Source: Sepioteuthis lessoniana (Eukaryota; Mollusca; Cephalopoda; Myopsida; Loliginidae). From it: 64,000 nucleotides of DNA. The translations under genes and the position numbers were made by a program. The notes below the pieces were generated by a model. The model did no database searches, was not told the DNA's origin, and worked only from the letters and a program-made list of their open reading frames with translations. The DNA lies in the NCBI GenBank assembly GCA_963585895.1, contig OY757904.1, positions 84,528,336 to 84,592,335 of the forward strand, given 5' to 3'. This document shows positions 55,539 to 64,000 of the stretch, piece by piece. Numbering within the stretch: position 1 is the stretch's first letter; each line of letters opens with the position of its first letter.

Positions 55539-58500
55539 TTGATGGCTTTAAACATTGCCAGTTTGAATGTGAGGGGACTGAGGGATCCAAGCAAGTATGC
55601 GCGCTTGCTTGGTGAACTCAAGAAGCTCTGTGTAGATGTTGCTGCAGTGCAGGAGACCCACTTCACTTGCGAGGCTGACTGTCGGGTGCTGGAAAACGAT
55701 TTTAACGTTTTCTCAGCATACGGCAGCAACTTCAGCGCTGGGGTCTCCTTGCTAGTTGGACGCAGCCTTGATGCTGATGTTGACGTTGTTTTTGCAGGTG
55801 ACGGGGGCCGGCTGGTTGTGGCCGATGTTGCCGTGAAAAGTTTCAAGTTCCGTCTGGTTGCGGTTTATGCGTCCAATTCCCCTGTGGAGAGGGTTTCCTT
55901 CTTTTGTCGGTTGGCGCCGTTCCTGGACGATACGAAGCGGCTAGTCTTAATGGGTGATTGGAATGCGATCCTTGATCCCAAGATAGATAAGGTCGGGCGG
56001 GGAGCTAGGAGTGCGGGAAGGTGTGAGAGCAGCCTTGTCGGCTTCGTGACTCGTCACGGTCTTGTCGACAGGTTTCGTCTTGATCACCCAGGGCGGGAGA
56101 TGTGGACGTGGCTAGATAGCTCGCCCTCTGCCAAAGTAGGTTCCTACTTGGACAGAGTGTTAGTTAGACGAGCTGACATTGATTTTGTTAGTTGTCCCAC
56201 GTTCCACTTGATAGCGTGGACTGACCATAAACTTGTTAGAGTCAGTCTGCGGTTAGTTAATAGACCTAGTCTAGCCGGCTACTGGAAGTTCAATACCTCC
56301 TTACTGGAGATACGGGACTTCCGGGACCGGCTGGAATCCCTAATTCAGCGGGCGTTAGTGGGGGCGGTTACCGGGAGTAGGTGGTGGGTTTCTCTCAAAT
56401 ATAGGATTAGTGACTTCGCCACCAAATACGGTCAAAAGCTCAAACTAGATAAGGCCAAGGAAGCGAAGTCTATAGACGATAGACTTTCCCGGGCGGTGGC
56501 TGGGGGGGACTCCCTAGGTGTAGAACTAGCTAGGAGGGACCTTGAGCGTGAGAATAGCGAGCGCTACAAGGGCTACGTAGTTAGATCTAGGTTAAATAGA
56601 GTTCGCTACGAAGCTGTGAAATCGAACGCGACTGCGCGTGAAGAAGAAGTGCGAAGGTTCCCCGATCGGTACATCGCATCGGTCAAGACCGCGGACGGGC
56701 GACTGCTGCACTCGAATCGTGAGATGCGTGATGCCTTTCGGGCGCACTTTCGGGATCGCTTTGCCCGCTGCCCTGATCTCCCGTTCCGGGAGTTTCGTAG
56801 CTATCTTGCCGACTTCCCCCGCCTTGGGGCGGCTGAAGCGGCTAGCTGCGAGGGTGTGGTTACTGAATGCGAAGTCCGTGATGCGTTGAAGCAGGTCGGC
56901 CTCAACAAGTCGCCGGGACTAGATGGTTTGCCCTACGAAGTGTACTTGAGGATGTCGCACATGTTCGTCCCTATTCTGACGGATGTGTTCAACCATTGGT
57001 TCGCCCAGGGAGCTATCCCTAGTTGCGTTACCAAGGGCGTGATCACATTGCTGAAGAAAGGTGGCAGGCATGTTTGGGAGGGTTTAGATGACTACAGGCC
57101 CATAACTCTGCTTAACACAGAGTTAAAGATTTTGGCCCGGGTCTTGGCGAATCGTTTACAGCTTGTCATCAGTGATCTGATCGGCCCTGAACAGACCTTC
57201 GCTGTGAAGGGAAGATCGATCCAGGACAACCTGCACTTGATTCGCGAGGTCCTAGAGGGGATAGAAGACGACACAGAAGCCGCGCTGATCAGTTTAGATC
57301 AGTCCAAGGCCTTCGATAGGGTAGACCATCGGTTCTTGGCGTCTGTTTTGGAGACTGCCGGATTCCAACCGGAGTTCCGCAGATGGATTAGCATGATGTA
57401 CCACAACCCTCAGGCAGTGGTGCAGGTGAACGGAAGGCGTTCGAGGGTATTCGCGATCGAGCGTTCGGTCCGGCAGGGCTGCCCCCTGTCTCCTCTTCTC
57501 TATGTCCTCGCGTTGGAGCCCCTCCTGCGCAGGCTTAGGGATGAGAGGACGAGTCCGTCCCTGCGCGGTATACTCTTTGTTAGCAGCCTTGCTGCAAGGG
57601 TTTCCGCATTCACTGATGACATCACAGTCTTTGTGTCCCGCCGTCTGGATATAATGGCTGTGAAAGAGGCGGTTGTCGAGTACGAGCGGATCGCAGGAGC
57701 CAAGGTCAATTTTGACAAAAGCGAAGGTTTGCGGCTTGGTGCTTGGAGGGGTAGCAATACTCTTCCAGGGCCCTTCCGCTGGAGTGACGGACCCGTCCGC
57801 ATCCTCGGGGTGTGGTTCGGGCCCGACCTCCAACTGGAGCGAAATTGGTCGGAAGTACAAGCTAAGGTGAATGCTCAGGTGGGAATCTGGCTTTCAAGGA
57901 GGTTGTCCTTAAAGGGCAAGGCGGAGGCGTGCGCCACGTACGTCTTCCCTCTGATCCTTTACCGATTGGCTGTACTTCCTCTGCCTAAGGCACGTCGGTT
58001 GGCACTGCAACAATCCCTCTCCAGATTGCTCTGGGGAGGTGCAAGGCCAATGGTCCGTAGGCAGGTCTGTATCCAACGTACACGCAACGGGGGTCTGGGT
58101 ATGCCTGATCTGGAGAGCCACTGGCTTGCTGAAAGACTTGCATACCTCGGCCGGTCCTTGACGGGGGACTCAGTGTGGAGACGAAAGGCGAGTCGGACTT
58201 TTCCTCGCCTCAAGTCAGACCCAAAGGCTGAAGGTCGACGTAAGCCTTTGGGCGAAGCACTGTTTGTCCGCGAGTGCCGAAAGGCCCTTCGTAACCTTCT
58301 TGGGTCCAGTGACCTTTCACGGCCTCGGAAAGAGCTATATCGGGAGTTAGTGGTGGGTTCCGCTTCTGATCCTCTTAGCGAGCGGCGAGGCTGGACGGCG
58401 GAGGAGATCCGCTCTCACTGGAATTGGGCGCCAGGATCGAGCTTCTTGAACAACTCCGAGTTCTCGCTCACCTGGCGACTTGCACGGAATGCGTTACCCC

Positions 58501-59027
58501 TTCTCGGCTTGAACTACAGAGCGGGCATAGCAGACATGCCTGATTGTCCTCACTGCGGCAGTGGATTAGAAGAAACGGCTGAGCACGCCTTCTACTATTG
58601 CGAGCGAGTTCGCCCGTTCTGGGATCACATCGGGGAGTGGACGGCTCGCATCGAACCCAAGCAGCTCGTGCTGCTCGACGTTGGTTACGTCGTGGACAAC
58701 GTTCTTCCTCCGTTTCAGGGTGAGAAACGTGTGGTGTTTCTCGCGATCCTGGCTGTAGCTCGAATGGTGATTTGGATCACGCGAAAGAAGGGATTGTATG
58801 AAGATGCAAACTTTTCTCATCGTGATCTGGTTTTGTATTTTCGGCATCAGCTGAGGGTCAAAATTAGATGCGATAGAAAACGCTTGGATCGCATAACATT
58901 CAACAGAAGGTGGGTGAATGCAGCGAGCCTGGTCGTGCGAAAGGGGGCAACGTTGGAGTCATCCTTCCCTCCTCTGCCTGCCCATGGCGTCTACGGTACG
59001 GGTCCTTCGGGACCCCACCCCCGGTAA
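55539..59027 (+). CDS. Tx1 LINE J ORF2 protein (1162 aa, endonuclease and reverse transcriptase)
   Basis: Intact. It starts with tandem Met codons (MMALNIASLNVRGLRD). The endonuclease (1-235) has AAVQETHF (catalytic Glu near 40), LMGDWNAILDP (about 137-147), SYLDRVLVRR and TDHKLVRVSL. RT (about 420-720) has SPGLDGLPYEVYL, YRPITLLNTELKILARVLANRL, LDQSKAFDRVDH (motif A, about 586), RQGCPLSPLLYVLALEPL (motif B), and motif C as SAFTDDITVFV (about 690; both Asp kept, Thr where H and I have Ala). A C-terminal Cys/His domain follows (CPHCGSGLEETAEHAFYYC, about 1002). No RNase H. It would nick the target and copy the RNA there. The short gap after ORF1 suggests reinitiation. Confidence 0.93.
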   Translation: MMALNIASLNVRGLRDPSKYARLLGELKKLCVDVAAVQETHFTCEADCRVLENDFNVFSAYGSNFSAGVSLLVGRSLDADVDVVFAGDGGRLVVADVAVKSFKFRLVAVYASNSPVERVSFFCRLAPFLDDTKRLVLMGDWNAILDPKIDKVGRGARSAGRCESSLVGFVTRHGLVDRFRLDHPGREMWTWLDSSPSAKVGSYLDRVLVRRADIDFVSCPTFHLIAWTDHKLVRVSLRLVNRPSLAGYWKFNTSLLEIRDFRDRLESLIQRALVGAVTGSRWWVSLKYRISDFATKYGQKLKLDKAKEAKSIDDRLSRAVAGGDSLGVELARRDLERENSERYKGYVVRSRLNRVRYEAVKSNATAREEEVRRFPDRYIASVKTADGRLLHSNREMRDAFRAHFRDRFARCPDLPFREFRSYLADFPRLGAAEAASCEGVVTECEVRDALKQVGLNKSPGLDGLPYEVYLRMSHMFVPILTDVFNHWFAQGAIPSCVTKGVITLLKKGGRHVWEGLDDYRPITLLNTELKILARVLANRLQLVISDLIGPEQTFAVKGRSIQDNLHLIREVLEGIEDDTEAALISLDQSKAFDRVDHRFLASVLETAGFQPEFRRWISMMYHNPQAVVQVNGRRSRVFAIERSVRQGCPLSPLLYVLALEPLLRRLRDERTSPSLRGILFVSSLAARVSAFTDDITVFVSRRLDIMAVKEAVVEYERIAGAKVNFDKSEGLRLGAWRGSNTLPGPFRWSDGPVRILGVWFGPDLQLERNWSEVQAKVNAQVGIWLSRRLSLKGKAEACATYVFPLILYRLAVLPLPKARRLALQQSLSRLLWGGARPMVRRQVCIQRTRNGGLGMPDLESHWLAERLAYLGRSLTGDSVWRRKASRTFPRLKSDPKAEGRRKPLGEALFVRECRKALRNLLGSSDLSRPRKELYRELVVGSASDPLSERRGWTAEEIRSHWNWAPGSSFLNNSEFSLTWRLARNALPLLGLNYRAGIADMPDCPHCGSGLEETAEHAFYYCERVRPFWDHIGEWTARIEPKQLVLLDVGYVVDNVLPPFQGEKRVVFLAILAVARMVIWITRKKGLYEDANFSHRDLVLYFRHQLRVKIRCDRKRLDRITFNRRWVNAASLVVRKGATLESSFPPLPAHGVYGTGPSGPHPR

Positions 59028-59712
59028 GTAGGCAATGCTTTTTTCCCTTGCAACCTAGTTAGCAGTATGTTGTCAGTCATTGTCCCCGTCATCTAGTCAT
59101 TAGTATTCAAGATCTTCCCCATCCCCATTATTTTTGTACCTCAAGCCGTATCCCAGTCCGCATTTACTGAAGATCTTGAACATTCACATGTATAAAAATC
59201 ATATTACCGGCTTGTACCGACCCATACCGCGCCCGACCCTTTATTTCTTTTCTCCCCTATAGATTAGGATCCCAGTCCCACCTAGGGCAGGTCCAACTTG
59301 TTTCCGGTTCTTTCGCCCCGGAAAACAGTCGGCCTCCAATTCTATAGACGGGGGGATGGGAGGGCAACCAAACGGAGAGAATCCTTTTTTCCTTGGTTTC
59401 GTCTTTTTCGTTTTCGGGGTTTTTCTCCCATTCCCACCATATACTTTCACTGTGAATTCATATTGTAAATAAAATCATACACTGCACTCGGGATTTTAAG
59501 TAGGGCTCTTTTCATAGAGAAATTGTGGTATTTTGGTGATTGCTGCGCATATGGCGACGAATGAATGATTATATATTGTACTGCTGAATGGGTCGACGAA
59601 TGTGGCTAGCTAGGTTCCCATAGATAACATAGCTAATGAAAGACCGCTCCCTTCCCCTTCCCCCCAAAACTCAAGGCCTCGTGCCTTCATTGTAATTTCA
59701 CAATGAAATAAA
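59028..59712 (+). other. Tx1 LINE J 3'UTR
   Basis: About 685 bp, block-conserved with the I 3'UTR (GACGGGGGGATGGGAGGGC at about 59347, TGTGGCTAGCTAGGT near 59600). A short hairpin (CATTGTAATTTCACAATG) precedes the terminal AAATAAA. Confidence 0.8.
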
Positions 59713-59768
59713 TTACTTTAGTCTTGGCCTTGCTAAAGACGTTGCTCTTAGCCTAGCTACTGACTACA
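59713..59768 (+). repeat. gypsy LTR end after LINE J
   Basis: Duplicated target (59713-59729) and the last 39 bp of the LTR, ending CTGACTACA. A 20 bp leader (59769-59788) leads to gag. Confidence 0.85.
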
Positions 59769-59788
59769 AGTGTGTTTCGTGATTCAAC

Positions 59789-60283
59789 ATGGCGCTGCGA
59801 GCAGGATCCGACCTGACTGACTGGGAGAGCATATTCACCAATGCAGGCATAACCACGGCCTCTGCAAAGATCTATGCGCAGACATTTTCAAGCGAGGGCA
59901 TCACAAGGGACACTATGCATATGCTGGACCGGACGATGCTCAAGGAGCTCGGTATAAAGAACATGGGAGAAGTACTCATCATACTAAAGTTGGCCAAAGA
60001 AAATCCGGCATCACCAACCACTCATGTAAAACCGACCGCCAAGCCTCCTCAGCTTAACTCAGAAATGACACCACAGCAGTTTCGGAAATTTAAGATAGAT
60101 TGGGACGTATTCACAAAGATGACCAACCTTTCTGACACACAAATGAACGTCCAACTATACAACTGCGCCGAAGAAACTGTCCAGAACTCAATTATCAACA
60201 CCTATCCTGAGTTCTTCAACACGGACCCAAGCAAACTACTAGACATGCTTGAGGTTTTGGTCACGATGAAGTCCAATCCCATT
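59789..60283 (+). mobile_element. gypsy gag fragment with SAM-like domain
   Basis: Plus-strand gag start of the gypsy element whose LTR holds LINE J. The first about 70 residues (MALRAGSDLTDWESIFTNAG onwards) look like a SAM (sterile alpha motif) fold, with a following gag core segment (TPQQFRKFKIDWDVFTKM). SAM-type N-termini are, to my knowledge, known in some invertebrate gypsy gags. The rest of gag is missing: the sequence meets an LTR piece in the opposite orientation at 60284. Broken fossil, relatively well preserved. Confidence 0.75.
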
Positions 60284-60397
60284 GTACATAAATACCAACC
60301 CTGTCCAGTAAGCATTAGTCTTGACTATGCTGGACCTCAGGTAAGTGTTGCTGTTATTATTGTCACTATTATTGCTGTTGTATATTGTTGCGTTCTA
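60284..60397 (-). repeat. gypsy LTR fragment with an empty LINE target
   Basis: Minus-oriented LTR start region. 60315-60331 is TTAGTCTTGACTATGCT, the site-a motif with no LINE in it. To the right it meets LINE copy L. Confidence 0.85.
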
Positions 60398-63036
60398 TAT
60401 TATGGAATAGTAAGTACTGGGATGGGTTTTTGTTTTGGGGAGTTCACTTAATATGAGGATTATTTCATATCTTTTAATAATCTAAGATAGTGTTTTCAGT
60501 ATAATGCTTTCACGTATGTTAGTGAGAGAGATTTTAGACCCTTTAAGGACAGGTTCCATCTGAGAGCTGAAAGTTTTTATTGATTTTTTTTAGGTTGTTC
60601 TTTTGCAAAACACTGCTTGTAACTTGCTTTGAAGATACAATTGTAGTATGCGCAGAATTTAAATTTTCTGCAGCATTGTACTTCTGAATTGATCTTGTAC
60701 ACATTCAGTGGGAGTTGATGTTCTAATATGAGGACATATTCAGATCTGTAGCATATCATGAGATCATCAACATACAAGGTACTATCAATTCCAGAATTTA
60801 ATGATGCTGTTGATTTTTATACTAAAGAGGGTTACCATAAGTATGCTTCCTTGTGGGATCCCTTTCTCTGGATTATGGAGATCAAAGAAGGTGGATCCAA
60901 TGTAAACTTTGAAGTTTCTATCAAAGAGTTACTTAGGAAGCCTAGTAGTCTTCCCCTTGAGCCAAGATTGTGTAGATCCTACATAATGCAATACTTTCAT
61001 GTTGAATCATATGCTTTTTCAAGATCAAAAAGGATTAGACAGATGCTTTTTTTTAATTTTATAAAAGCTTTACAAATGAAGGTCTTTAAACAAACCAGAT
61101 AGTCTATAGTTACTCTCCTTATGGATTCCGGATTGTAGGTTGATTAGTTTGTTTGATTCTAGGAACCATATAAGTCAGTTTTCGATCATGTTCCAGCATT
61201 TTGCATAGGCAACTTGTCAGGGAAATGGGATGGTAGTTATCTGGATTCATATTATCCTTTCCATTTTTAGGAATGAGAATAACTCATCTGTCTCCATGTA
61301 TCTGGAAATTTGTTGTTCATCCATGTATTGTTATATATCAAATTCTTTGGGCAGTTGTTTTATGAACTCATAATGTACTTATCTGGACAGACACCTGTAC
61401 TGTGGGATTTCTTTAATAGAGTACATCAGTTCTGGTAAGGTGAACAGCTTATTATATGCTTCTGAGTTATTGCATATGAATTGTAGTTTGACTTTTTTCA
61501 GCATTTTCTTTGATTTTTATAAATTGTTGGTTATTTTGGCTGGATGAGGTTTTTGAAAAGGTTTCAGTTAATAGATTTGCAATATCCTTTTTTGCAGTAA
61601 CTTTGGTATAGTTTATGGGGAGACATTTTAGGAGAGTTGATTGTTGTTTCCGGGAGATTTTGCAAATCATGCCCCAAATAATTTTTTATTTAATTTAGGA
61701 GCTTAGTTTACAAACAATTTTGCCAGAAGTTTCTCAAGGCTTTCTTTACTATTCTTATATTTTTGTTCTGTAATGTTTGTATGAGATTAGATTGGTGGTT
61801 GTCAGAACAGCTTAAAATTTGTGCAGGTCTACTAATTGTAAGTGGATAGCCTTTTTGCATTCTTCATCAAACGATGGTCTGTTTCACTTGTGTGAGATTG
61901 AGTTCTTTAGGATATACTTCTTGGATATTTCAGTCAATTTATTTGTAAAATCTATTTTTTTATCAGATGTTGCAGACATAGCATTTGGAATTTTACCAAG
62001 TTTAGGTGGAGGTTTGAGGGTGTTAAAAGTAAGCATGTTAGTGTTAATAAATTGGTCATTTCTCCTTTTTTCCTTACTGATATTCTCTTTATATCAGATA
62101 CTTGTGTTTTTTTTTTTTAAGTTGAGTTTTATTTCTTTAATGGGTTCAGGACTTTTTACCATTCCTCTGGATGTATTGAGGGATCTATGTGAATAGGCCT
62201 TGATTTTCATATTGTGAAGGATGGTTATTCTTAATAATAGTGTGGCATACTAATTTTTTGTTACTTATACAATTAGATTGTTGTTGCAAGTTGTTTTCAC
62301 TGTTTTAGGAGTTACATTTGCTGAAAGAAATCTTTCTATTGCAAAAAAGGAGAGAGCTTTGTAATAGGTTTTCCCTCTGTCAACTCAAGGACCACAAAAC
62401 TAGGAAAAGTGTAGTCATTTCTTCTATATTGCTGTCTATACACGTGTCTGTCTGGATAGGATCTCTTGGGTAATTTGTACAGGATGTACTAACATTTTTT
62501 TTTTGTTTAAATAAGCCATATTTATTGTTTTGTATTTTCACTGGTCTTGTGCTCACAACCACCCACTATGAAGTCCAAATTCTGTCGGGAATTTACCAAA
62601 GGTAGAACCAATTTGTGTTGATTGAAATGAGGATACACTACAAGTATACTCATGTTGAGAGTGAGACCCTAAACCCCAGCCCATCTCAGGTCCTCAGTAT
62701 GCCCTACAATTCAACAGAGGTTGAAGTCCCACTCTCTCAACATGACTGACCTTCAGCCACTGCCTTCTAGGACCTATGAGATAACATAGGGTTGGGTACT
62801 TTTGTCTCATGAGCAATTGAAGAATATAATCAAGACAATCATATTAGGTGCTAGAACTTGACACAACCAAGTGGAGTGTTACAAGTCACTTGACCATTCA
62901 AGTTGCAAGACCACTCAGCCACCAGGATTCTGTCCTAAAACCTTATAGAGTAGCCATTCACATTAGTGGTGGAGGAGGCATCTTACTCCTATGCAGAGGT
63001 AGAGTCAACATATTTTATAGCTTCAGCCAATAGAAG
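60398..63036 (-). mobile_element. I-clade LINE copy L, internally deleted
   Basis: In sense order: 5' terminal block (about 62980-63036), 5'UTR, ORF1 start (ATG 62519, MAYLNKKK) to about 61990, then directly the linker and RT N-terminus (61670-61467, TVTAKKDIANLLTETF-like), and RT down to the catalytic box near 60770 (YVDDLMICYRS). Most of ORF1 and the endonuclease are missing between about 61990 and 61960. RNase H and the 3' end are also absent. Many stops. Confidence 0.7.
60577..61670 (-). pseudogene. LINE copy L reverse transcriptase remnant
   Basis: Readable segments: RT N-terminus 61670-61467, a motif region near 61290 (RWVILIPKNGK), motif A near 61020 (FDLEKAYDST-like) and YVDDLMICYRSEY at 60777-60740. 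It is decayed but the catalytic pair is kept. Copies D and L share the YVDD.ICYR form. Confidence 0.65.
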
Positions 63037-64000
63037 AAATTAAAGCATGCAGCCAGGTATTACTTAGTTTCAAAAATGATTTTAAAAAATTTATTTTAAA
63101 TGTATTTAATAAATCATTAAATTAATTAAGAGGGAGATGTTTACACATTGAAATTTGAACTAAAAACTTTTTCCTTTATTAAATAAGTACTTAGAAGTTT
63201 AAGAAAATCGAGTAATAAGATGATTTTAAAAATTGGAATGATTTTTACCCTGAAAAGTTTTAATGCAAATTTAGTCATACCTAATTAACATATTGTTAAG
63301 AAATAATAAAATTAGTTCCTTTGTTTATCCTAGACACGTAAGAGTTTGTACAAAGGAAACTAATTGTCAGTTTGGTTACCTACACTTAAACAGTCTCCTA
63401 TAAGATGCTTGTAAATTTAAATGGGTTTTCATAAATCATAGCATAAAATAATTTTGATTGACAATTTTGATCCAAAACTCCTTTGAGTATATAAAAGTAT
63501 TGCTTCTGTTTTAGGGCTAACTTTGAGCTATTTTTTTATAATTAAAATCAAAACTTTAAAAGATATTTAAATTATTGCAATATGTTTTAAAGCCATAGAG
63601 GTAACTATAAAACAAATATTGATTATCTACATGTTTTTCACAGACACTTTCTCTTTAAACATTGATTAACAAGATTTATGTAAAATTGAACATATGTAAT
63701 GAATTCATTTTCAAGATTATTAGCTTTGTAATATTGTTTGATTAATTTGGTCTTATTTTTTCAGATTAAAAAGGTTTGAAAAAATTATTCTGAATTAGAA
63801 TAAATTTTAGAGTTGTCTCGTTAAATCTTATGCTATAAAAATGAGATAATTAGTAACATTTTCCATAAAGAAAATGTTTATTACTTTTTGTTGTTTCCAT
63901 CCTGCAAAAAGAAAGTTAAAACAAGAATATATACATATCAATATATAAGGGTAGGGTAGAGTAGTTTCTTTAGCATTATTAGAGCAATTGAGAAAAGAAA
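63037..64000. other. AT-rich, no feature recognised
   Basis: No open frame, repeat end or exon with splice sites could be supported. Possibly unique intergenic or intronic DNA. Confidence 0.5.

Larger units (their letters stand above)
52873..59712 (+). mobile_element. Tx1-clade LINE J, full length with both ORFs open
   Basis: A 6.84 kb element: 5'UTR 52873-53298, ORF1 53299-55527, ORF2 55539-59027, 3'UTR 59028-59712 ending AAATAAA. A 17 bp target duplication (52856-52872 and 59713-59729, one mismatch) lies in a gypsy LTR. Neither ORF has a stop or frameshift, and all standard catalytic residues are present. This is the only element in the window that could still be active. Whether it is transcribed cannot be seen; it may use the LTR promoter just upstream. 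Confidence 0.93.

Noticed and set aside
56638-58847. Antisense and shifted open frames over LINE J ORF2, repeated over I and H
   Set aside because: They recur only because the ORF2 sequences are homologous; the real frame has all RT and endonuclease motifs.
63880-63930. A minus-strand acceptor-like TTTTTGCAG followed by a short open stretch, as a further host exon
   Set aside because: Only about six codons before a stop, no donor and no protein similarity.
1-64000. tRNA, rRNA or snRNA genes
   Set aside because: No cloverleaf with A and B boxes or rRNA core sequence was recognised on either strand by reading; a covariance-model scan would be the decisive test.

Overview
The window is animal nuclear DNA and consists almost entirely of transposable elements. 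Small spliced exons, AT-rich introns, Tx1-clade and I-clade LINEs, mariner and gypsy-type fossils point to an invertebrate metazoan. The mix of LINE clades would fit a chelicerate or a mollusc, but the sequence alone does not settle the species. The only host gene I can support is on the minus strand: two consecutive exons (22729-22834, then 21879-22114) of a UBE4B/Ufd2-type ubiquitin E4 ligase. They have correct splice sites and a matching intron phase, and sit in a roughly 2 kb AT-rich island. The surrounding tens of kilobases would then be intron or flank filled by repeats.

Layout. 1-858: mariner transposase fossil (+). 859-6075: three stacked 5' portions of an I-clade, RNase H-bearing LINE (-). 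About 6290-7400: gypsy-type gag-protease fossil (+). 7485-11580: a 5'-truncated I-clade LINE (-) carrying a solo LTR. 11585-18712: another I-clade copy (-), opened by an LTR-like insertion and by a stack of short non-autonomous retroelements. 19020-19835: short LINE-related 3' ends. 19980-21745: LTR pair around an integrase remnant (-). 21879-22834: host exons. 23705-24080: LINE tail. 24081-29827: a 5.7 kb near full-length I-clade LINE (-). 29830-30440: RNase H fragment.

30441-60397 is the most striking block. It is a rearranged gypsy retrotransposon whose roughly 290 bp LTRs were hit four times by GC-rich Tx1-clade LINEs: H (30508-37291, -), I (37521-43947, +), K (43964-50341, +) and J (52873-59712, +). 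All four insertions lie at one short motif, TTAGTCTTG(A/G)C, which occurs twice per LTR in opposite orientation. I and K are stacked head to tail at the same site. All four LINEs end in AATAAA directly against the target, without a poly(A) tail. J has both ORFs open (742 and 1162 codons). H is interrupted by only one stop codon in each ORF. A fifth, empty copy of the target lies at 60315-60331.

60398-63036 is an internally deleted I-clade LINE. 63037-64000 is AT-rich with nothing recognisable.

How the parts relate: the I-clade LINEs (ORF1 with zinc knuckles; ORF2 with endonuclease, reverse transcriptase and RNase H; 3' stem-loop) look like the machinery that mobilised the short elements sharing their 5' and 3' ends. 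The Tx1 LINEs appear to have specialised on the gypsy LTR. The host gene appears only as exons between these insertions.
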